Positions 7,884 to 16,783 of a stretch of 48,344 bases of DNA are shown here, piece by piece (positions within the stretch are counted from its first letter, which is position 1; each line of letters begins with the position of its first letter). The notes beneath the pieces were generated by a model. That model was not told where the DNA came from. It did not search any database and saw only the letters and a program-made list of their open reading frames with translations. The stretch covers positions 1-48,344 of the forward strand of contig NZ_JANEYT010000038.1 in the NCBI RefSeq assembly GCF_024357955.1, read 5' to 3'. This DNA is from Photobacterium pectinilyticum. GTDB lineage: Bacteria > Pseudomonadota > Gammaproteobacteria > Enterobacterales > Vibrionaceae. The translations under genes and the position numbers were made by a program.

Positions 7884-9929
7884 ATGAAACAATGTATTGC
7901 GATTTGGGTTCGACGTTTTCGGACGATGGTTCGTTACCGGCTGCTCTTACTAACTTCTGTGCCCATTGTCATTACTTTGCTGGCGCTAATCGCTCTGACC
8001 ATGTACTGGACGGTGATGTACACCTGGCAAAATGCGCTGATGAATGCCCGAGCAGATCTGGCCGTTGCACACCATAGTATGGCGCTACTGCAAAAAGAGC
8101 AGCGGATGCGACTGGGCTCACTGACAGAGTCTTACCCGTTCCAGACCCTACTAAGGGAAGATCAAAGCCAGATGATTGACTGGGTCAAGCAACAGGCAGT
8201 CGAATACGATCTGGACTTTGTGGTGATCCACCCAGCTTCAGCATTAGGTGAGTTTCCAAAAGCCAATCGCCAGTTACTGCAAAAGGGTCAGGAGCAAACC
8301 TTTTTCGAGCGCCTAACTGCTAACGAATTGGATTACCTTCATTCTGATCTCCCTGCTCGGGCCCAAATCCCATTACTTAACGAAAACACTTTGGTTTCTG
8401 ATGGCTTGATTAGTCGCAGTTTGATCCCGATCTTCAACCAGTACGGTGACCTGCAGTGGATTGTCGATGGTGGGATACTGCTTAACAATAGTACCCAACT
8501 TGTCGACCGTATTCGGGATTTGGTTTATGCCTCTGACACCTTGCCTGAAGGGAGCCTTGGAACCGTTACACTGTTTATGAGTGATATTCGGGTTAGTACC
8601 AATGTGCCTTTGGACAGTAGCCAACTGAACGGGCGAGCGGTAGGAACACGCGTGTCTGATGACGTTAAAGAGTCGGTACTCAAACTGGGTGAAATGTGGG
8701 TGGATCGGGCCTTTGTCTATGACGACTGGTATGTTTCTGCTTACGAACCTTTGAAAGATTACAACGGTAATATTATCGGCATGCTTTACACCGGTTACCT
8801 GGAATGGCCAATGATTAAGATCTACCTGACCAATATAGTTGAGCTTGGGGTAGGGATCCTCATGGTTTTGCTGATCTCAGGCGTTGTTGTGTATCGGGGA
8901 GCCAGAGATTTATTTAGGCCGATTGAGAAGATGCATCAGGTTGTATCTGCTATTCAATTGGGGCTTGATCGCCGTATTGGAAGCTTGGATCTTACCCGCG
9001 GCCATGAGTTACAAATTCTCGGCAAGCAGTTTGATACTATGCTGGACCAATTACACCAGCGTAATGAAGCGATAAAACAGGCATCGGCACAGCTTGAAGA
9101 CAAGGTCCAAAGACGTACACAGAGTTTAAGTGAGAAAACCGAAGAGTTAGAACAGCACATTAAATTGTTAAACCAAGCCAGAACTCAATTGGTTAGTAAT
9201 GAAAAACTGGCAGCCTTAGGTGAGCTTACCGCGGGTATTGCCCATGAAATCAATAATCCAACGGCGGTTATCTTGGGTAACGTAGAGTTAATGCAGTTTG
9301 AGTTGGGTGATGAGACCGAGCGAGTCAGCGAAGAGCTAGAAGCGATACATGAACAGATAGATCGCATTCGAAATATCACTCGCAGTCTGTTGCAATACAG
9401 CCGTCAAGGTGGTGTGCAAGATGAAGTGACTTGGCAGCATTTGAATCCGATTATCGAAGAAAGTTTAACGTTAGTAAGAAGTGGCACGAAAAAATTTGAT
9501 ATTGAGATCCATACTGATCTCAATGCTCGTTGTTGTGTTGAAGTAAATCGTCATCAAATGCTTCAGGTGCTCGTGAACCTACAGATGAATGGTATTCATG
9601 CTATGGATGATCGAGGCGTGCTGCGTGTCTGTACGGACGATTGGTTAGATGAAAGTGGCCAGACTATTGGGGCGATGGTGAAGGTCATTGACCACGGTTG
9701 CGGTATCAGCGAAGACCAGATAGAACGCATTTTTAATCCATTCTATACCACAAGAAGAAGTGGTACTGGGTTAGGGCTGTCTGTTAGCCAAGGTATTGTT
9801 AGCGGGTTCGGTGGCGAAATAGTGGTAGATTCGGAAATAGGGAAAGGGTCAATATTTACTGTTTACCTACCGGAAAAAGCTAACAGTGACAACATGGTAG
9901 TTGTTGATTTAGAAAAAATGGGGTGCTGA
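7884..9929 (+). CDS. Membrane sensor histidine kinase, partner of the NtrC-type regulator
   Basis: A 681-residue kinase. A first membrane segment (about 19-45) and a second (about 317-337) enclose a periplasmic region of about 270 residues, of the size expected for a Cache-type ligand domain. A HAMP region and a coiled coil follow. The phospho-acceptor is H454 in GIAHEINNP, an NtrB/DctB-like H-box, and the ATPase domain has DHGCGI and GTGLGLS. It has no receiver domain. The ribosome site AAGG lies just upstream and the gene is co-transcribed with the regulator. The signal is unknown; formate, another small acid or a metal oxyanion are guesses from the neighbourhood. A strong terminator follows. 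Confidence 0.9.
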   Translation: MKQCIAIWVRRFRTMVRYRLLLLTSVPIVITLLALIALTMYWTVMYTWQNALMNARADLAVAHHSMALLQKEQRMRLGSLTESYPFQTLLREDQSQMIDWVKQQAVEYDLDFVVIHPASALGEFPKANRQLLQKGQEQTFFERLTANELDYLHSDLPARAQIPLLNENTLVSDGLISRSLIPIFNQYGDLQWIVDGGILLNNSTQLVDRIRDLVYASDTLPEGSLGTVTLFMSDIRVSTNVPLDSSQLNGRAVGTRVSDDVKESVLKLGEMWVDRAFVYDDWYVSAYEPLKDYNGNIIGMLYTGYLEWPMIKIYLTNIVELGVGILMVLLISGVVVYRGARDLFRPIEKMHQVVSAIQLGLDRRIGSLDLTRGHELQILGKQFDTMLDQLHQRNEAIKQASAQLEDKVQRRTQSLSEKTEELEQHIKLLNQARTQLVSNEKLAALGELTAGIAHEINNPTAVILGNVELMQFELGDETERVSEELEAIHEQIDRIRNITRSLLQYSRQGGVQDEVTWQHLNPIIEESLTLVRSGTKKFDIEIHTDLNARCCVEVNRHQMLQVLVNLQMNGIHAMDDRGVLRVCTDDWLDESGQTIGAMVKVIDHGCGISEDQIERIFNPFYTTRRSGTGLGLSVSQGIVSGFGGEIVVDSEIGKGSIFTVYLPEKANSDNMVVVDLEKMGC

Positions 9930-9933
9930 GAAA

Positions 9934-9970
9934 AGTAAAAAGGGCATGTTGTTAACATGCCCTTTTTACT
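9934..9970 (+). terminator. Terminator of the two-component operon
   Basis: A perfect 17-bp stem (9934-9950 with 9954-9970) around a three-base loop, with a T5 run inside the 3' arm. It starts five bases after the kinase stop codon. Confidence 0.93.
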
Positions 9971-10331
9971 TTAATGAACGCTTTAATAGTAAAAGTTTCA
10001 TCGCAAATTACCGTTAGGTGGTTACATAAGTACAAGACCAATAACCATAAAGGTAAGGCTTGTGAATACAGTGCGTGTGATGATGCCAGTGTGAGTTGGA
10101 TTAATCATTTCCTGATGCTGCATATATTACCCTTTTATGACAATTTGAAGATCTTTGTGTTTTTCTTTCTACTTTTACATCATAGATCAAATTTCTCATG
10201 AATAAAGCACTATTTGATAAAATTGTGCACATTATCAATTTGTATGATGTATTCCGGTTGCGCATAAATAGTTGGGGCATTATTTTTTGAATGTCTATAC
10301 TTGCAGAAAAAGCCAAGTTACGGATGACACG
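9971..10331. other. gene-free stretch
   Basis: About 360 AT-rich bases between the kinase terminator and the next gene. A 75-codon open frame at 9974 has no ribosome site and no protein-like composition. It presumably holds the promoter of the small membrane protein gene; I could not pick out a convincing one. Confidence 0.3.
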
Positions 10332-10721
10332 ATGAAAATTGCAGTTTTATCACTTGGAGCCTTGCTTCAATTTTTTGCTCTTTATATTGCTTTTTATTCT
10401 GGCTTTGCGGGGGGGATCTACTTGGCGACGCTAATATCCGTTGCCGCGATGGCTAGCATGCTGGTTGTTAGACACTTGGTTGCCCCAGTGTGCTTGATGG
10501 CTGGGGTGTTAATAGGGCTATCTTTATCCCACAATGAGGCAGATCTAAAAATGCTCTCGTTGTTTGAAAGCCAAGCATTAGCATTGCTACAGTTAGATAG
10601 TCGTGCCTCACTTCAGTACAATGAAACCTCCACGGAAATTACCCAACTAGATGTAACGCCGATAAATAGCGACCTTCCAGACAAGAAAGATCCCACTTTG
10701 GCGGTCGTTGCTGCTAAATAA
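10332..10721 (+). CDS. Small inner-membrane protein of unknown function
   Basis: I do not recognise this 129-residue protein. From the ATG at 10332 (MKIAVLSLGALLQF) it has two or three hydrophobic segments in residues 1-70, including a glycine-rich turn, then a polar tail of about 55 residues. The frame is open upstream to 10272, but the extra residues are polar and would hide the hydrophobic start. It converges on the lytic transglycosylase gene, with a shared hairpin terminator between them. Membrane location is inferred from hydrophobicity alone. Confidence 0.6.
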   Translation: MKIAVLSLGALLQFFALYIAFYSGFAGGIYLATLISVAAMASMLVVRHLVAPVCLMAGVLIGLSLSHNEADLKMLSLFESQALALLQLDSRASLQYNETSTEITQLDVTPINSDLPDKKDPTLAVVAAK

Positions 10722-10729
10722 TGTTTAAG

Positions 10730-10758
10730 CCACGGTGAGAGCTCTTTCTACACCGTGG
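10730..10758. terminator. Bidirectional hairpin between convergent genes
   Basis: Arms CCACGGTG (10730-10737) and CACCGTGG (10751-10758) form a perfect 8-bp stem between the stops of two convergent genes. The flanking T tracts are modest on both strands. Confidence 0.6.
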
Positions 10759-10764
10759 TATTTG

Positions 10765-11973
10765 TTATTCGTTTAGCGATAATTTTGGAATCAGTAGTTT
10801 TTGCCCTGCAAAGATAGTTGCCCCATCAAGATTGTTAACTTGCTTAAGTAAGTCGACAGAAATGTTGTTGACATTAGCGAGTTGATTCAGCGAGTCACCC
10901 ACTTTAATGTCATAGACATCATAGGTTTGCTTGGCATAAGTGCGTGCATTTTTATGCTCAAAAAATTGTGTTTTGTTTTTTATTGGCATTAAGATTTTGT
11001 TGTCTTTATCGCGTCGGGTATATCCTGCGGTGAAACCTGGGTTGTAATGATAAAGCTCCTTACTGGATAAGCCTGAGTAAGCCGCTACTGTACCTAGTTT
11101 CACCCTTCTGCTGATCGTGATTTCATCGAGGACGGCTTCTGCTTTTATTGGATGTAGGGGAATGTCGTAGCGGTAGCCATGGTGTTTAACTAGGTCTGCC
11201 ATAGCCAAGAGTTTAGGCACATAGTGGCGTGTTTCCTTGGGTAGTTTTAAAGACCAGAAGTCGGTTGATTTTCCGTTCTTTTTATTCAGTTTTATGGCAT
11301 TTCTGACCCGGCCGCCTCCAGTATTGTATGCTGCAATGGCGTGGAGCCAGTTTTCATCGAATTTATCGTAGAGGTATTCCAATAAATCCAGAGCGGCGTC
11401 TGTTGAGGAGGCAATATCCCGCCTGCCGTCATATCCCTTAATGATATCGAGCCCGAATGTTTTACCGGTTGGTTCGGTAAATTGCCATAGACCTGCAGCA
11501 CCTTTGTGAGAATAAGCAAATTGATCAAAGCTGCTTTCGACGAAGGGCAGCAGTACCAGCTCTATAGGTAGATCGCGGGCATTCACTTGCTGGTATATAT
11601 AGTGAAGAAACGGCTCAGCACGAGCGGTCACTTTCTCGATATGGTAAGGGTTGTTTACATACCAGCGTTTGTAATAACGAATTGTGCGGTTATTCGGCAC
11701 CGTCATGGTGAATTCACTGGCCAAGAGATCCCACATATCGGGGTCTTGAGAAGGTTCTGCAACAGAGCCTGTTGCAATAAAGCTACCAGCAAATAATCCT
11801 TTATCGATTTCACATAAGTCATTGACATCATCAGGCAATGATTGGACTGAAACCGTGTTCATTACTGTTGCTGTTGCTGGTGTGTTTAAGTCATCCTGAT
11901 TGACCGTCGGAATTGATTGACACCCAAGTGCAAAACTCATAAGCAAAAACAAAAATTTACTTCTAATGATCAT
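10765..11973 (-). CDS. Lytic murein transglycosylase lipoprotein with LysM, MltD-like
   Basis: It cleaves peptidoglycan glycan strands with formation of anhydro-muramic ends. The N terminus is a lipoprotein signal with lipobox FALGC (lipidated C18). The SLT domain (about residues 115-260) has catalytic E146 in LLPFVESSF and the family motif HKGAAGLWQFTEPTG. One clear LysM peptidoglycan-binding repeat lies near 352-398, and a weaker one may precede it. At 402 residues it is shorter than typical MltD with two or three LysM repeats, so it may be a paralogue and I do not assign a symbol. Outer-membrane attachment is expected. Confidence 0.87.
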   Translation of the reverse strand: MIIRSKFLFLLMSFALGCQSIPTVNQDDLNTPATATVMNTVSVQSLPDDVNDLCEIDKGLFAGSFIATGSVAEPSQDPDMWDLLASEFTMTVPNNRTIRYYKRWYVNNPYHIEKVTARAEPFLHYIYQQVNARDLPIELVLLPFVESSFDQFAYSHKGAAGLWQFTEPTGKTFGLDIIKGYDGRRDIASSTDAALDLLEYLYDKFDENWLHAIAAYNTGGGRVRNAIKLNKKNGKSTDFWSLKLPKETRHYVPKLLAMADLVKHHGYRYDIPLHPIKAEAVLDEITISRRVKLGTVAAYSGLSSKELYHYNPGFTAGYTRRDKDNKILMPIKNKTQFFEHKNARTYAKQTYDVYDIKVGDSLNQLANVNNISVDLLKQVNNLDGATIFAGQKLLIPKLSLNE

Positions 11974-12181
11974 AATAAATCGTCGCCACTCAAAAATTTA
12001 TTGTGATATCTATCATTATTTTTACGATAATTTTATGTTAGCAGTGTTTGTAAGGATTGTTAGCAAGGCTTAACGGTAAAGCGCATGATTGACTGATAAA
12101 ATTCGCTCTTATTCAAAATGAGACAAATTTCACACTATTGCGCAGCAACAACTAGGCTTTACTGAACTGATAGCGACTTGG

Positions 12182-12709
12182 ATGGATGTATTTATGCAAA
12201 GCACAAATTTCCCGGCCGGTACGGTATTGAGGATTCGCTGTAGTACTTATTGGCACTATGGTATTGCAGACGGGTATGGCCATGTGATTCATAATTCGAA
12301 AAAATGGCGGCGGATAGAGCGAGAAACAGAGTCTGAATTCTCAGAAGGCCGACGCATAGAGGTGAGTGACATTGTTGGCTCGGACCCACGAGCTGCAGTA
12401 CGTTATGCAAAGTCAAAGATCGGTCGGACATATAACTTATTTAACCGGAACTGTGAGCAGTTTGTTCGTGAAGCCCATGGGTTGCCTATTGAATGTACTC
12501 AGTTTCAGCGATTGGTGGTTGCTGTCGCTGGTGGCTACATGACCGTTAGTGCCCCCTCCACATTAATCAAGATGGCAGGGGTGGGGCTATTTCTTGGTGC
12601 TGTACTCACATCATCGGAAAAACAGCCTTACCAAAATGCAGTCAAAGGTGCGAAACTAACGGTTGGGGCTAGTCTGATCTTACCGACATTGTTACGTCGT
12701 ATTTTGTAG
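12182..12709 (+). CDS. LRAT/NC-domain (NlpC/P60-like) membrane protein
   Basis: Residues about 8-110 resemble the lecithin retinol acyltransferase-like domain of the circularly permuted NlpC/P60 cysteine hydrolases: a histidine in WHYGIADGYGHVIH (H25, with H34 or H37) and the cysteine motif NCEQF (C91). Members act as thiol acyltransferases or phospholipases in eukaryotes; bacterial roles are mostly unknown. A hydrophobic C-terminal part (about 107-170) suggests membrane association. The start is ambiguous: ATG at 12182 or at 12194, neither with a strong ribosome site. It stands alone. Confidence 0.75.
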   Translation: MDVFMQSTNFPAGTVLRIRCSTYWHYGIADGYGHVIHNSKKWRRIERETESEFSEGRRIEVSDIVGSDPRAAVRYAKSKIGRTYNLFNRNCEQFVREAHGLPIECTQFQRLVVAVAGGYMTVSAPSTLIKMAGVGLFLGAVLTSSEKQPYQNAVKGAKLTVGASLILPTLLRRIL

Positions 12710-12878
12710 TGTGCGATAACCGCTCTTCAATACCGTATCAGTGATAGGTGAAGGCTATTCTCATGAGGCACCTGCAACAAATTTCAATTTGTTAGATCTT
12801 GCCCACAGAAATTTTTCTGGTTAGGCCGTATGTTAACAAAAGGTGACTGAGTAAATACACTAATGCGCGAGAACTTCT

Positions 12879-13160
12879 GTGACGATTTTAATTGAACGTC
12901 ATCATGACAGAGCACATGATGACATTACTATGCTAAGCGAGAAAATTGCAGGTCAGCTTGAACAGGAGTATGGCCTTATTTGGTCCTGGCAAGACGATAA
13001 AATGCACATCAAACATTCGGCAGCAAAAGGCTATTTACATGCCGAAGAAGGTAAAATAACCATTCAACTTCAACTTGTCGGTTTTGCCGCTGCTTTTTTT
13101 GCCCCAACAATAGAAAGCCATATTACTGAACAGCTTGATAGGTATTTGTTGGCGAGTTAA
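12879..13160 (+). CDS. Polyhydroxyalkanoic acid system family protein
   Basis: A 93-residue protein of the small family found in polyhydroxyalkanoate (PHA) gene regions (PHA_gran_rgn type). It is recognised from its size, the pattern of polar strands (GLIWSWQDDKMHIKHSAAKG) and its place just before two phasin genes. Its biochemical role is not established; granule association is inferred. Translation must begin at the GTG at 12879, since the nearby ATG at 12863 is in another frame and soon stops. A hairpin terminator follows. Confidence 0.75.
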   Translation: MTILIERHHDRAHDDITMLSEKIAGQLEQEYGLIWSWQDDKMHIKHSAAKGYLHAEEGKITIQLQLVGFAAAFFAPTIESHITEQLDRYLLAS

Positions 13161-13186
13161 TTCACAATATCTCGTTATCTGTTTCC

Positions 13187-13213
13187 AAAGAGCTCACCCC
13201 GAGCTCTTTTTTT
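13187..13213 (+). terminator. Terminator after the PHA-system gene
   Basis: Arms AAAGAGCTC (13187-13195) and GAGCTCTTT (13201-13209) enclose a five-base loop, and the T run continues to 13213. Confidence 0.9.
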
Positions 13214-13394
13214 ATCTCTATGATTCTTCAAGCTTTCCTTCTATCTATCTGTGATCCGCATCAAAAACATGATCTCCACAACGATAAAGTGTTGTTTTAG
13301 GGAGAACATTCTAATCGAAATTCGTAAATTACATACAAGCAGTCAGGCAATACCCACTGGCTGGCACTATCGCAAAAGTATGGAGGGGAAACTG

Positions 13395-14039
13395 ATGGGC
13401 ATTTTTAAACAGACTGCGGAAGAATCAAACAAAGAGCAGATTCGTGAAGCAATGGTATACAACATTTGGTTAGCAGGCCTTGGTGCTTATGCTAAAAGCG
13501 CAGAAGAAGTTAATCAGATTTCTGACAAAGGCAAGAGCCTTTTTGACGAGTTGATTGAGCGTGGCCGCGCGGTTGAGTCAAAAACCAAAGAGCGAGTTCA
13601 CACTGCACGTAGCCAAACTTCTGTCGCGATTGAAGAACGCATGCATAACATGGTTCAGAAATTCATTGGCCTAGATAACGAGCGCCTTGACCGTGTTGAT
13701 GACAAGATTGATCAGCTTACAGCCAATATTGAAGCGCTAGTCGAGCGCCATCAGGCACAAGCTGAGAAAAAACCAGCACCACGCAAGCGTACAGCTACGC
13801 AGGCAACTGATAAAGCTGCACCCGCAGCCAAGAAACCTAGTGTTGCACGCCGTAAAACCGTGAAAGCAGCTCAACCTGTTCCTGCCGCTAAACCAGAGGC
13901 AGAGAAGAAAGAGGCCGATGCGCCGGTAAAGCCACAAACCGTAGCAGTAACTAAAACTGTTGCGGAACCAAAAGCTGAAGATCAGGTGGCTCCAAGCGTC
14001 AGCAAGCCAGCTGAAAGTACAAAACCTGAAGTGGTATAA
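13395..14039 (+). CDS. Phasin with a lysine/alanine/proline-rich tail (PhaF-like)
   Basis: Phasins coat PHA granules. The first ~125 residues form an amphipathic, coiled-coil phasin domain that shares VYNIWLAGLGAYAKSAEE with the next gene's VWLAGLGIYSRSLEE. The rest (about 130-214) is a low-complexity tail of K, A, P and T with repeated AAKKP/ARRKT-like blocks, resembling the histone-like DNA-binding tail of PhaF. I chose the ATG at 13395 because GGAGGGG lies eight bases upstream; an in-frame extension to 13251 runs through non-conserved sequence. Binding of granules to DNA is inferred from PhaF. Confidence 0.85.
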   Translation: MGIFKQTAEESNKEQIREAMVYNIWLAGLGAYAKSAEEVNQISDKGKSLFDELIERGRAVESKTKERVHTARSQTSVAIEERMHNMVQKFIGLDNERLDRVDDKIDQLTANIEALVERHQAQAEKKPAPRKRTATQATDKAAPAAKKPSVARRKTVKAAQPVPAAKPEAEKKEADAPVKPQTVAVTKTVAEPKAEDQVAPSVSKPAESTKPEVV

Positions 14040-14084
14040 GCATACGAGCGTGCTTAAGGCAAGATAACGCAAGAGGATATTATT

Positions 14085-14444
14085 ATGAGCAGCAATACAG
14101 TAGTGAAAGCGGCAAAAAATGTCGTAGAAAGTGGTGAAGGCATTGCACGTAACGTTTGGTTAGCAGGCCTTGGTATTTACAGCCGTAGCTTGGAAGAAGC
14201 TCAGCAACTGAACGAGAAATCAACCACGATGTTTGATGAGCTTGTTGAGCGCGGTAAAGAAGTTGAAATTCAAGCGAAAGAATGTATTGGTAAAAACACG
14301 GAAAAAGCGACAGAAGAAGTAGAAGCAGGTATGAATGATCTGTTCTATCGTCTGAGTGGCGTTGACCGTGAGAAGCTTGAGCGTATGGACGAGAAAATCG
14401 ACAAACTGACTCAAGCCGTTGAGAAGTTGGCAGAAGCAGAGTAA
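14085..14444 (+). CDS. Phasin family protein (PhaI-like)
   Basis: A 119-residue phasin consisting of the granule-binding domain only, without the basic tail of its upstream neighbour. The two share the WLAGLGxYxxSxEE segment and the FDELxERGxxVExxxKE segment, so they look like an old tandem duplication with tail gain or loss. A predicted heptad-like C-terminal helix (LERMDEKIDKLTQAVEKL) suggests oligomerisation. It lies 45 bases after the first phasin, with a ribosome site AGAGGA, probably co-transcribed. No PHA synthase is in the window. Confidence 0.85.
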   Translation: MSSNTVVKAAKNVVESGEGIARNVWLAGLGIYSRSLEEAQQLNEKSTTMFDELVERGKEVEIQAKECIGKNTEKATEEVEAGMNDLFYRLSGVDREKLERMDEKIDKLTQAVEKLAEAE

Positions 14445-14534
14445 CTGCCAATACGGGGCTACGTTTATGCCAGCCAGACAATAAGTAGCCCCGGCTGAGC
14501 AACCGTTCCCAGTCTGCAGGTTGTGAAGCCTTTA

Positions 14535-14568
14535 GGTTGCGCGTGGGCCATGCACGCGCACCTTTTTT
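14535..14568 (+). terminator. Terminator of the phasin genes
   Basis: Stem TGCGCGTG (14538-14545) with CACGCGCA (14553-14560), seven-base loop, followed by a T6 run at 14563-14568. Confidence 0.9.
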
Positions 14569-14751
14569 ACTATTTTTACTGCCTTCATTGGCAGAGTTTT
14601 TGTTCATCCAAGAAAAATATTTTTTTTGCCTTAAATATCAGAATAATGGGCACTTCTTTTAGAAAAGAATCATTTTTTTGCTGCCAGATATTGACCAAAC
14701 CCCTTGTTTAATTCTAACTTTGTAAATGAATTGTGAAGAAAGGTGGGAAGT

Positions 14752-15690
14752 ATGGAGAGTTGGCGTAATAGGGCTTTTAACAAGGTTTTATTCCGAATTA
14801 TGCGGCAACGCCTTGCAAATTGTGAATCAACCGAAGGGATGCGAGATATCATTTCTTCTGTTGATAGCTATGGCCCATTTATTGCTGCGCCAAAGGGAAT
14901 GGAAATCACGCCGACTCGTTTTTCAGACGTTTCTTGTGATTGGGTTGATATGCCCAATAGTAGCGGTAACAAAATCATCCTCTATTTTCATGGTGGGGGC
15001 TTTTGCTTTAACAGTCCCAAAATTCATAGTGCGTTTTTAGCCCGTCTTGCCAATTACACCAAATCTCGGGGGCTGATGGTTAATTATCGCTTGGCGCCAG
15101 AAAATCCTTATCCTGCGGCTCCTGATGACTGCTTTGCCGTTTATCGAGGGTTATTGGTTAAGGGATACCATCCTCACCAGATATTCTTTGCTGGGGATTC
15201 TGCGGGGGGTAATCTGGTACTGACAACCATGTTACGGATCCGCGAAGCTAAGTTGCCACAGCCTGCTGGTGGTATTTTGATGTCGCCTGTATCGGATATG
15301 GCCGTGACTGGCGAGTCAGCCTTCAAAAAATGTAAAGATGATCCTTTCTTTGATTTGAGTACCTTACTCTTAATGCGTAACAATTACATTGGGATGCAAA
15401 ACCCTTGCGATCCCGATATATCGCCATATTACGCCGATCATTATGATCTCCCGCCGACCTTTATCACTTGTGGCACTGAAGAGTTGTTAATGGATGATGC
15501 GATTCACCTTGCTGAGCGAATGGGTGAGGCCGGTAACGATGTGACAATAAATGTCGTGAAAGGGGTACCGCATGTTTATCCGTTGTTTTATCAGCTGAGT
15601 GAAGCTAGGGAGGCAATGAAGCTGATGGCAGGGTTTATCCAAGAGAAATTTAAAGAGGCTGGTGAGTCGATAGATAAGAAGGTGGGTTAA
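14752..15690 (+). CDS. Alpha/beta hydrolase, hormone-sensitive-lipase type esterase
   Basis: A 312-residue esterase of the alpha/beta hydrolase fold-3 family. The oxyanion-hole motif is HGGG at 80-83, the nucleophile is S150 in GDSAGG, the acid is probably D247 in TCGTEELLMDD and the base H273 in GVPHVYP. There is no signal peptide, so it is probably cytoplasmic and acts on short or medium acyl esters. The substrate is unknown. Next to phasins and close to an acyl-CoA reductase, a link to storage-lipid turnover is tempting but unproven. The ATG at 14752 has a GGTGGGA ribosome site; the upstream in-frame GTG at 14743 is less likely. Confidence 0.87.
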   Translation: MESWRNRAFNKVLFRIMRQRLANCESTEGMRDIISSVDSYGPFIAAPKGMEITPTRFSDVSCDWVDMPNSSGNKIILYFHGGGFCFNSPKIHSAFLARLANYTKSRGLMVNYRLAPENPYPAAPDDCFAVYRGLLVKGYHPHQIFFAGDSAGGNLVLTTMLRIREAKLPQPAGGILMSPVSDMAVTGESAFKKCKDDPFFDLSTLLLMRNNYIGMQNPCDPDISPYYADHYDLPPTFITCGTEELLMDDAIHLAERMGEAGNDVTINVVKGVPHVYPLFYQLSEAREAMKLMAGFIQEKFKEAGESIDKKVG

Positions 15691-15791
15691 CCATGCGTAT
15701 TGACTTAAGCTGCTTTGTTGTCAGGTAACGCGAAGATGGATGCCGAGCCCATTTTCAGGGCTCGATGTAAACTGAGATGCTGTTTGTTTCT

Positions 15792-16682
15792 TTAGTTGGT
15801 CAATGTAGAGAGTTTTTGTTTTTGATAGTGCATTGCTGACTCTGACACTTTCCCGCTATTGCCACTCTGAAGCCACTTCTTAACCCTTCCGGCATCACCA
15901 ATCGGTGTCAGCTTGCCATAAGCATCCAGCGTAACGATAAGAAGCTCTTTACCTTCCACTTGAGTGATCATCGCCAAGCAGTGGCCCGCAATATCTAAAT
16001 AGCCCGTTTTGCTTAGGGTTACATCCCATTTCTGGCCTCTGACTAACGCGTTTGTGTTGGTGTAACCCAATTTGTATCGAGGCTTTTTGAAATAGGCGGT
16101 ATGTACCGGTGTAGTGCTGTATTTTTTTATGGTGGGATACTGATAAGCGGCTTTGATCATTTTGGTGATATCTGCAGCAGTAGAAACGTTCTCAGGGTTT
16201 AAGCCGGAACTATCGACAAATACCGTATCAGTCATGCCCAATGCCTTGGCCTTGGTATTCATTGCTTTGATAAAGGCATCATAACCACCAGGGTATTGCC
16301 GTGCTAGGGCCGCCGTTGCGAGGTTCTCTGAAGACATCAGGGCAATGTGCAAGGTAACCCCTCGGCTAAGCGTTGAATCCATTCTGATACGCGAATAGCC
16401 GTTGTATATCCTTTCCTTATCTATTTTCTTGAAAGAAATTGCCTCATCCAGTGGAAGTTTGGCGTCCAGAACAACCATTGCCGTCATCACCTTTGTGAGT
16501 GAGGCGATGGGCATCACGAGTTCGGTGTTTTTTTGAAATAACGTTTTGTTGGTCTTCAAGTCAGTCACTAAAGTACTGACTGACGCGGTCTGAATATTAT
16601 CAGGGTTCAGTTTACTGGCATGGGAGGTTGATATGAATAAGGCCAGGCTGATGGAAACGAGTAAATTGAGATGGCGAAACAA
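15792..16682 (-). CDS. pbpG: D-alanyl-D-alanine endopeptidase PbpG (PBP7)
   Basis: A periplasmic low-molecular-weight penicillin-binding protein that cleaves peptidoglycan cross-links. It has a signal peptide ending near SHASK and the serine-protease triad motifs SLTK (61-64), SEN (118-120) and KTG (225-227). The length of about 296 residues and the lack of a C-terminal membrane anchor fit PBP7 rather than PBP5. The start is probably the TTG at 16682: AAGGAG is five bases upstream, while the in-frame GTG at 16688 overlaps that ribosome site. It is transcribed alone. Confidence 0.9.
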   Translation of the reverse strand: MFRHLNLLVSISLALFISTSHASKLNPDNIQTASVSTLVTDLKTNKTLFQKNTELVMPIASLTKVMTAMVVLDAKLPLDEAISFKKIDKERIYNGYSRIRMDSTLSRGVTLHIALMSSENLATAALARQYPGGYDAFIKAMNTKAKALGMTDTVFVDSSGLNPENVSTAADITKMIKAAYQYPTIKKYSTTPVHTAYFKKPRYKLGYTNTNALVRGQKWDVTLSKTGYLDIAGHCLAMITQVEGKELLIVTLDAYGKLTPIGDAGRVKKWLQSGNSGKVSESAMHYQKQKLSTLTN

Positions 16683-16783
16683 AACCACTCCTTGTTTGTC
16701 TTAACGGTTTATTACAATTACTGACAAGGGTAGCTTGGGGAAAGTCGGTGGTAAAGTGAGTTTATTGTTAATTAATCGAATGG

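Noticed and set aside
9974..10201. A 75-codon frame after the kinase terminator
   Set aside because: No ribosome site, and the end is a run of aromatic and hydrophobic residues from AT-rich DNA. No gene-like features.
13251..13394. N-terminal extension of the first phasin
   Set aside because: The segment contains no conserved phasin sequence, and a strong ribosome site precedes the ATG at 13395.
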